Positions 42,950 to 47,841 of a DNA stretch of 47,841 nucleotides are shown here, piece by piece. Source of the stretch: Bacteroidota bacterium. Its GTDB lineage: Bacteria > Bacteroidota > Bacteroidia > AKYH767-A > OLB10. The stretch is from NCBI GenBank assembly GCA_963169675.1, contig CAUJFJ010000338.1, forward strand, positions 1 through 47,841. Reading direction: 5' to 3'. The notes under the pieces are model-generated. The model was given only the letters and a program-made list of their open reading frames with translations, was not told where the DNA came from and searched no databases. Each line of letters starts with the position of its first letter. The first letter of the stretch is position 1. Position numbers and translations under genes: made by a program.

Positions 42950-43867
42950 ATGTTCACAATTGCTATTCATGGTGGTGCTGGTACCATTTTACCTTCTGAC
43001 CTGACTGCTGAAAAGGAAATACTTTATCGAAATGGTCTCGATAGTGCTATTCGGGCAGGAATTAACATTTTGGAAAGCAAAGGAACAGCCATGGATGCTG
43101 TTACAGCAGCTGTAACTGCTTTGGAAAATAACCCGTTATTTAATGCCGGTAAAGGATCTGTTTTCAACCATCTGGGGCGCCATGAAATGGATGCTTCCAT
43201 AATGGATGGTAAAAATCTTGCGGCTGGTGCTGTTACTTGTGTGACCGGAGTTAAAAACCCTGTTCAACTGGCGAGGCTGGTGATGGAAAAAACAGAACAT
43301 GTCATGCTATGTGGAAGTGGTGCTGAAGAGCTTGCACATCAATATAAATTGCCCTTTGAAAGCCCTGATTATTTTTTCGATTCATTTAGACATGATCAAT
43401 GGATTGCTATAAGAGATTCTGAGTCGACTCAGTTGGATCATTCAGGTGAAAAGAAATTTGGAACTGTAGGTGCAGTTGCTTGTGATATGCATGGAAATCT
43501 TGCTGCCGCAACTTCAACCGGAGGTATGACAAATAAAAAGTATAATAGAATTGGTGATACACCTGTTATAGGTGCTGGTACCTATGCCTCTGATTCCAGT
43601 TGTGCTGTTTCTTGTACAGGGCATGGTGAGTTTTTTCTGAGAGCAGTGGTTGCCTATGACATAGCTTGTTTAATGCAATACAAAGGTTGTTCATTAGAAG
43701 AAGCCTGCCGAATAGTGGTGCTCGATAAATTAGTAAAAATAGGAGGGGAAGGTGGCGTAATTGCTACGGATACACAAGGCAATATCAGCCTTGTTTTTAA
43801 CAGTGCCGGAATGTACCGGGCTTCTTTCAAGGCCGGAGAAATGGTTCAGACAGCAATTTATCGCTGA
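42950..43867 (+). CDS. Isoaspartyl peptidase / L-asparaginase (Ntn hydrolase)
   Basis: 305 residues. The N-terminus FTIAIHGGAGTILPSDL and NPLFNAGKGSVFNHLGRHEMDASIMDG are family hallmarks, and the autocatalytic cleavage site is KKFGTVGAVACDMHGNLAAA, where Thr172 becomes the N-terminal nucleophile after cleavage of G171-T172. TGGMTNKKYNRIGDTPVIGAGTYA is the rest of the active site. It hydrolyses isoaspartyl peptides and asparagine; plant-type enzymes prefer beta-aspartyl dipeptides. No signal peptide is evident, so it is cytoplasmic. Located between yggS and the subtilase, same strand, with a -7 element upstream. Confidence 0.93.
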   Translation: MFTIAIHGGAGTILPSDLTAEKEILYRNGLDSAIRAGINILESKGTAMDAVTAAVTALENNPLFNAGKGSVFNHLGRHEMDASIMDGKNLAAGAVTCVTGVKNPVQLARLVMEKTEHVMLCGSGAEELAHQYKLPFESPDYFFDSFRHDQWIAIRDSESTQLDHSGEKKFGTVGAVACDMHGNLAAATSTGGMTNKKYNRIGDTPVIGAGTYASDSSCAVSCTGHGEFFLRAVVAYDIACLMQYKGCSLEEACRIVVLDKLVKIGGEGGVIATDTQGNISLVFNSAGMYRASFKAGEMVQTAIYR

Positions 43868-43908
43868 TTTTCAGAACTTTTGAGTGATTTCAGTTGTTTT
43901 CTTTCAAA

Positions 43909-43939
43909 TTGAATATTTGAATGGAAAAATGTATCTTTA
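43909..43939 (+). promoter_or_regulatory. Promoter of the subtilase gene
   Basis: TTG (43909-43911), 20-base spacer, TATCTTTA (43932-43939), one mismatch from TAnnTTTG. It is 19 bases before the chosen ATG at 43959 and shows the upstream start at 43884 is wrong. Confidence 0.55.
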
Positions 43940-43958
43940 CCATACTAAAATGCTTATC

Positions 43959-46763
43959 ATGAGAAAGTTATCTTCATTACTGGTTAGTTTATGCCTATTG
44001 TTTTCAGTATTTGTTACCGGGCTCCATGCTTCTGCGCCCATTCCTGCTCCGTATCAGAAAGGGAAAGTCATATTTAGAATGGCTCCTGAATATCGTGCAT
44101 CTTCCAGAGTTACCGGAATAGACCTTGCTGAATTTCAATTGATTTTTAATCAGATTAAAGCAGCTTCCGTAAGTAAAAAATTTCCCCGACATGAAATGCC
44201 TGCTACTCATTTTGATGCCAGAGGAAATAAGCTGGTTGACTTATCATTAATTTATGAAGTTAGTTTTGATCCAGCCATGCCTGTGAATAAGGTTGTGCAA
44301 TCATTGCTTGCAACAGGAAAAGTGATTTATGCAGAGCCGGTTTATACTTTGGAATTGTTATACAATCCAAATGATCCTGACACCGCTTCTCAATATTATC
44401 TCACATTAATAAAAGCTTTTGATGCATGGGATATTAATCAGGGTGATACCAATTTTGTAGTTGGTGTTACCGATACCGGTGCTGATTTAGACCACCCCGA
44501 TCTTGCTGCAGGAATAAAATATAATTATGCAGATCCGATTAATGGTGTCGATGATGATGGAGATGGTTTTACTGATAATTTTTATGGTTGGGATGTTGGC
44601 GATAACGATAATGATCCCAGCGTTGATGTAGTCCATGGCTCCTTTGTATGCGGTCTTGCAGGTGCTTCAACAGATAATGGTACCGGAATTGCCGGAACCG
44701 GATTTAAAACAAGATTTCTACCTGTGAAAATTTCATCAAATGGTGTATTGAATGCAGCTTATGATGGAATCGTATATGCAGCTGATCATGGTTGTCAGGT
44801 AATTAATTGCTCCTGGGGTGGATTTGGAGGTGGACAGTTCGGACAGGATGTCGTGGATTACGCGACCATAAATAAAAATTCACTCGTTGTCGGAGCCAGT
44901 GGTAATTCAAATAATGAAGCTCCGTTTTTTCCGGCCTCATACAATAATGTATTATCGGTAACCGGAACCAATAATACCGATACCAAATGGGTAAATTCAA
45001 GTTATGGTGCATTTGTGGATATGTGCGCACCGGGAGAAGGGATCTATTCTACTATTTTTGATAATAATTATTCTTTTTCATCAGGGACTTCTTTTGCTGC
45101 ACCAATTGTAGCAGCTGCTGCTGGAATTCTCAGAACGCAGTTTGCATTTTATACGCCTATGCAAATTGCCGAACAGTTGAGAATGACCTCTGATGATATT
45201 TATGCTGTTCCTGGAAATGCTTCCTACATAAATAAATTGGGCAAAGGTCGGTTGAATTTATTCAGAGCTTTAACTGAAAGTCCTAAGTCGGTTAGAATGA
45301 TCAATCAGACAATCACTGACAATAATGATAATGCTTTTGCAGGTGATGATACATTAGATATAACAGTGTTCTTAAAAAACTACCTGGCTCCACTTTCGAA
45401 TTTAAATGCAACACTCACATGCAATATTCCGGGTATAACTATTTTGAATGGTAATCTTCCGGTTGGAGCTATGAATACTTTGGCAGATTATGATAATTCA
45501 GGTACTCCATTCCGTGTGGTCATACCTAATGGGATTGCCTTTAACACCAAGGTTACCTTTACTCTTAGTTATTCAGATGCCGGTTATAGCGACTGGCAGA
45601 TTTTTGATCTTGTTGTTAATGTTGATTACATCAATGTATTAATCAATGATGTGGGTACATCAATTACGAGTAAAGGAAGAATTGGATATAATGAGGGTAG
45701 TCAGGTACAGGGAATTGGGTTTACTTACAACGATGGAACTTCCTTGTGGTATGAAGGCGGATTGGTTTTAGGAACCGACACGTCACATGTTTCTGATCAC
45801 CTTTTTGGTTCTCCGGTTTCAGTTATGTCTGATGATTTTATTTCCATGATTAATGTCAGGAAAATTATTCCTACAGTTGATTCAGATTTTGATCTGGACA
45901 GCCGGTTTAATGATGATGGTGCGGGAACAACACAATTGGATGTGGAAGTTAATCAGAAAACATACGCATGGAGTACACCGGCAGATAGCAAATATATCAT
46001 TGTTGAATATATTATCTCCAATAAAGGAACCAATCAACTCACCGACTTCTATGCAGGTATTTATGGGGATTGGGATATTGGTGCTGTTATCGATAACAGA
46101 GGACAATATGACAGTGGTTTAAAAATGGGTTATGCATTTAATACAGGTACCCCAACCGTGTATGCCGGTGTTAAGCAATTGAATTCCGGGCCCAATAATG
46201 TATATGCATTCGATAATGATGGAGCAGGAGGGACCATAGGTATTTACAATGGATACACTAAGGCAGAAAAGTATCAGTCGTTATCTGCTTTAAGAAGTTC
46301 CTCAGGTCAAAATGGTGCTGGTAACGATGTTTCCATGATGGTGGCTTCCGGACCTCACACAATTCCTGCAGGCGATTCTATCACTGTCGCATTTGCACTA
46401 TTAGCAGGAGATGATCTGACCTCTTTAACCAATTCTGCAATTGCTGCCGATATTAAATACAGCACATTAAACTCAATAATTCCATTACAACCTGTACTAA
46501 CTACAAGCTTAAGTCAGAATTTCCCAAACCCTTTCAGTGGTCAAACAACAATCAATTATTCTTTGGCTTCTGATGAAGTTGTAACTATTGAAATTTACAA
46601 TGTTTTGGGAGAGCTTGTTCTAAAGCCTGTTAATAATGTAAAACTTCCTGCAGGTGAATACACATTCGATTTTGAGACTAAAGCTGGTGAAGATGGATTT
46701 TATTATTGCCGCATGATTGCAGGTAATAATAATCAAACGATAAGAATGATTTCAATTCAATAG
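43959..46763 (+). CDS. Secreted S8 subtilisin-like serine protease with T9SS sorting domain
   Basis: 934 residues from the ATG at 43959; the start in the track (43884) lies before the promoter, and a Met three codons earlier (43950) is also possible. The signal peptide is about 1-24 (ending GLHA), followed by a propeptide region (to about 135). The S8 catalytic triad is complete: Asp172 (VTDTGADLDHPDL), His226 (VVHGSFVCGLAG) and Ser378 (SGTSFAAPIVAA), with oxyanion Asn near 316. Residues about 390-850 form a large beta-rich non-catalytic part. A T9SS type A sorting domain (about 855-934, SQNFPNPFSGQTTINY) ends the protein. It should be an extracellular protease acting after T9SS export. A 22-bp terminator hairpin follows. 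Confidence 0.92.
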   Translation: MRKLSSLLVSLCLLFSVFVTGLHASAPIPAPYQKGKVIFRMAPEYRASSRVTGIDLAEFQLIFNQIKAASVSKKFPRHEMPATHFDARGNKLVDLSLIYEVSFDPAMPVNKVVQSLLATGKVIYAEPVYTLELLYNPNDPDTASQYYLTLIKAFDAWDINQGDTNFVVGVTDTGADLDHPDLAAGIKYNYADPINGVDDDGDGFTDNFYGWDVGDNDNDPSVDVVHGSFVCGLAGASTDNGTGIAGTGFKTRFLPVKISSNGVLNAAYDGIVYAADHGCQVINCSWGGFGGGQFGQDVVDYATINKNSLVVGASGNSNNEAPFFPASYNNVLSVTGTNNTDTKWVNSSYGAFVDMCAPGEGIYSTIFDNNYSFSSGTSFAAPIVAAAAGILRTQFAFYTPMQIAEQLRMTSDDIYAVPGNASYINKLGKGRLNLFRALTESPKSVRMINQTITDNNDNAFAGDDTLDITVFLKNYLAPLSNLNATLTCNIPGITILNGNLPVGAMNTLADYDNSGTPFRVVIPNGIAFNTKVTFTLSYSDAGYSDWQIFDLVVNVDYINVLINDVGTSITSKGRIGYNEGSQVQGIGFTYNDGTSLWYEGGLVLGTDTSHVSDHLFGSPVSVMSDDFISMINVRKIIPTVDSDFDLDSRFNDDGAGTTQLDVEVNQKTYAWSTPADSKYIIVEYIISNKGTNQLTDFYAGIYGDWDIGAVIDNRGQYDSGLKMGYAFNTGTPTVYAGVKQLNSGPNNVYAFDNDGAGGTIGIYNGYTKAEKYQSLSALRSSSGQNGAGNDVSMMVASGPHTIPAGDSITVAFALLAGDDLTSLTNSAIAADIKYSTLNSIIPLQPVLTTSLSQNFPNPFSGQTTINYSLASDEVVTIEIYNVLGELVLKPVNNVKLPAGEYTFDFETKAGEDGFYYCRMIAGNNNQTIRMISIQ

Positions 46764-46776
46764 ATAAACAAATTAT

Positions 46777-46823
46777 CTATAAAGAAAAAGGCTTGCCAAT
46801 CTGGCAAGCCTTTTTCTTTATAG
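46777..46823. terminator. Bidirectional terminator with a perfect 22-bp stem
   Basis: Arms 46777-46798 (CTATAAAGAAAAAGGCTTGC plus CA) and 46802-46823 are perfect inverse repeats around a three-base loop. A-rich and T-rich outer parts allow termination both ways, between the subtilase and the small T9SS gene. Confidence 0.92.
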
Positions 46824-46835
46824 TCGTTGTTAATT

Positions 46836-47600
46836 TTATCTTGATATAATCATCCGGTTCGTACGCTGAACTTTTCCATCAATCTCGAGTGAATAAAAGT
46901 AAAGTCCATTTTTTAAGAATGAGCCGCTATTGCTATCGCCGTTCCAGTTTATTTTGTGCACGCCTGCTTTTTGAGATTCGTTTACAATCGTTTTTACTTT
47001 TTGTCCAATTACATCATAAACATTGATTGTTACATTAGATGCATTGTTTTTCAGGTTGTATGTGATCAAGGTATTAACCTTTAAAGGATTTGGAAAATTA
47101 TTCATCACAAATTCTTTAAATTCTATTTCTTGTTCACCAACGCCACAAAATCCGGGAATTACACCTGTAAAATTAGATGTTGGTGGATTGGCTGTCATGT
47201 CGACTATGATATAGTTATTACTGAAATCATAGCCAAACAGTGTTCCATTAGCATTCCTGAAAAACATGTCGATTGCATATATAGTTGATCCGTTAGGAAT
47301 TGGTCCTGACAAACCGGAACTATAATACACAAATGGATCTACACAAATAGACCAGGTATCATTACCCTGAGAAGTCATTAAGCCGATTCCGTTATCCAGG
47401 TTCGGGCTACCAACAATATATTCCCAGGCTCCGGATGGGCTTGATGTAACTGCACCGGAATACATATATACTTTACTTGCTCCGGCAAGTCCCGTTACAC
47501 CTTGATTAGCATAATAGGTGATTCGGAGATCGTTTTGTTGAGCTGAAGCCAGCAAAACAAACACATTAAGAAATAGAAATAAGGGTAAGAGTCTTTTCAT
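46836..47600 (-). CDS. Small secreted protein with T9SS sorting domain
   Basis: 254 residues from the ATG at 47600 (MKRLLPLFLFLNVFVLLASAQQ), which gives a good signal peptide of about 20 residues; the longer ORF (47660) lies across the promoter. The mature part (about 21-165) is beta-rich and has no recognised catalytic motif, with SSPSGAWEYIVGSPNLDNGIG and SICVDPFVYYSSGL resembling starch-binding-like or DUF4961-like modules that I cannot name firmly. The C-terminal 75 residues (NFPNPLKVNTLITYNLKNNA...VTINVYDVIGQKVKT...FYSLEIDGK) are a T9SS type A sorting domain. It is convergent with the subtilase, whose shared terminator separates them. Confidence 0.78.
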   Translation of the reverse strand: MKRLLPLFLFLNVFVLLASAQQNDLRITYYANQGVTGLAGASKVYMYSGAVTSSPSGAWEYIVGSPNLDNGIGLMTSQGNDTWSICVDPFVYYSSGLSGPIPNGSTIYAIDMFFRNANGTLFGYDFSNNYIIVDMTANPPTSNFTGVIPGFCGVGEQEIEFKEFVMNNFPNPLKVNTLITYNLKNNASNVTINVYDVIGQKVKTIVNESQKAGVHKINWNGDSNSGSFLKNGLYFYSLEIDGKVQRTNRMIISR

Positions 47601-47641
47601 ATGGATGAAATTATATTTCGTCTTTGTTATTATAATATGCA

Positions 47642-47649
47642 CAAAGTTA
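47642..47649 (-). promoter_or_regulatory. -7 element (TAACTTTG) of the small T9SS gene
   Basis: On the minus strand TAACTTTG matches TAnnTTTG, 41 bases before the ATG at 47600. No properly spaced -33 TTG was seen. Confidence 0.5.
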
Positions 47650-47809
47650 ATGAATTCCACAAGGCTTGTCGAGCGTTTTTAACACATTTCTTTCAACATG
47701 CTAATGTTGAGTGAGGTTTATGATGGAGTTGTGTTCTTTAATTAATTGAAAATCAATAAATTAATTTCATTTCTAGTACTAATTCAGTAGACTATACTGC
47801 TTTAAAAAT

Positions 47810-47840
47810 AAATAAAGCCCTGAAAATCAGAGCTTTATTT
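47810..47840. terminator. Hairpin at the window end, probable terminator
   Basis: AAATAAAGC-c-CTGA-AAA-TCAG-a-GCTTTATTT: two stacked stems, A-rich before and T-rich after. No gene in the window ends here on either strand, so it probably terminates a gene arriving from beyond the right edge (minus strand). Confidence 0.6.
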
Positions 47841-47841
47841 G

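Noticed and set aside
1-47841. CRISPR arrays, insertion sequences, prophage or restriction-modification genes
   Set aside because: No direct-repeat arrays, transposase, phage or methylase motifs were seen; the only integrase-type gene is a normal XerD.

Overview
The window looks like chromosomal DNA of a Bacteroidota bacterium, probably a gliding, T9SS-bearing lineage near Chitinophagales, Sphingobacteriales or Flavobacteriales (exact order not resolved). The reasons are: gldF and gldG genes; five secreted proteins with type IX secretion (T9SS) C-terminal sorting domains; a CarboxypepD_reg/TonB-dependent receptor; AT-rich DNA; almost no Shine-Dalgarno sequences; and many Bacteroidota-type promoters (-7 TAnnTTTG, sometimes with -33 TTG/TTTG). 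All three stop codons are used, so the standard bacterial code applies. No rRNA, tRNA, CRISPR array, insertion sequence or prophage was seen; this is mostly a core chromosomal region with lineage-specific secreted proteins between housekeeping genes.

Layout. 1-640: 5' end of a POT-family peptide transporter and a cold-shock protein. 734-3540: a multidomain secreted lysyl-oxidase-like protein convergent with a PhoH ATPase. 3.6-9.6 kb: a same-strand block of SAM hydrolase (DUF62), small ABM-fold protein, gldF, gldG, a DUF4340 protein and dnaN, closed by a terminator. 9.6-12.8 kb: aroQ divergent from xerD, a cupin (DUF985) and a YhiN-like flavoprotein. 12.8-17.3 kb: a TonB-dependent receptor followed by a secreted alpha/beta-hydrolase-like protein that seems to lack its serine nucleophile. 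17.3-22.9 kb: a large TamB-like protein divergent from tsaD. 23-28.3 kb: a coiled-coil membrane protein, lon, a GlmU-family protein and rpmE2 (L31 type B). 28.5-37.9 kb: a beta-helix lipoprotein, acyl-CoA reductase divergent from a 2[4Fe-4S] ferredoxin, a secreted unknown, serC, a serA-like dehydrogenase, a T9SS protein and a DUF1015 protein. 37.9-41.6 kb: an ABC permease/ATPase pair, an alpha/beta hydrolase broken by one in-frame stop, and an HTTM (vitamin-K-carboxylase-like) membrane protein. 41.6-47.6 kb: GNAT acetyltransferase, YggS-type PLP protein, Thr-asparaginase, a T9SS subtilase and a small T9SS protein.

How the genes fit together. GldF/GldG are the membrane and accessory parts of a gliding-associated ABC system. 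SerC and the SerA-like dehydrogenase form the phosphorylated serine pathway, and the nearby DUF1015 protein has a ParB-like DGHHR motif that makes a serine/phosphoserine role plausible. TamB, the TonB receptor and the T9SS cargo all concern the outer membrane and cell exterior. Intrinsic terminators lie at many convergent gene ends.

Limits: assignments come from motif recognition by eye, with no database search. The most interesting leads are the lysyl-oxidase/P-domain/PKD/T9SS fusion, the nucleophile-less T9SS hydrolase next to a TonB receptor, the DUF1015-serine gene cluster, the nonsense-interrupted hydrolase between an ABC transporter and an HTTM protein, and several promoter-level oddities such as probable leaderless mRNAs and overlapping divergent promoters. 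I did not find a clear defence or mobile system.
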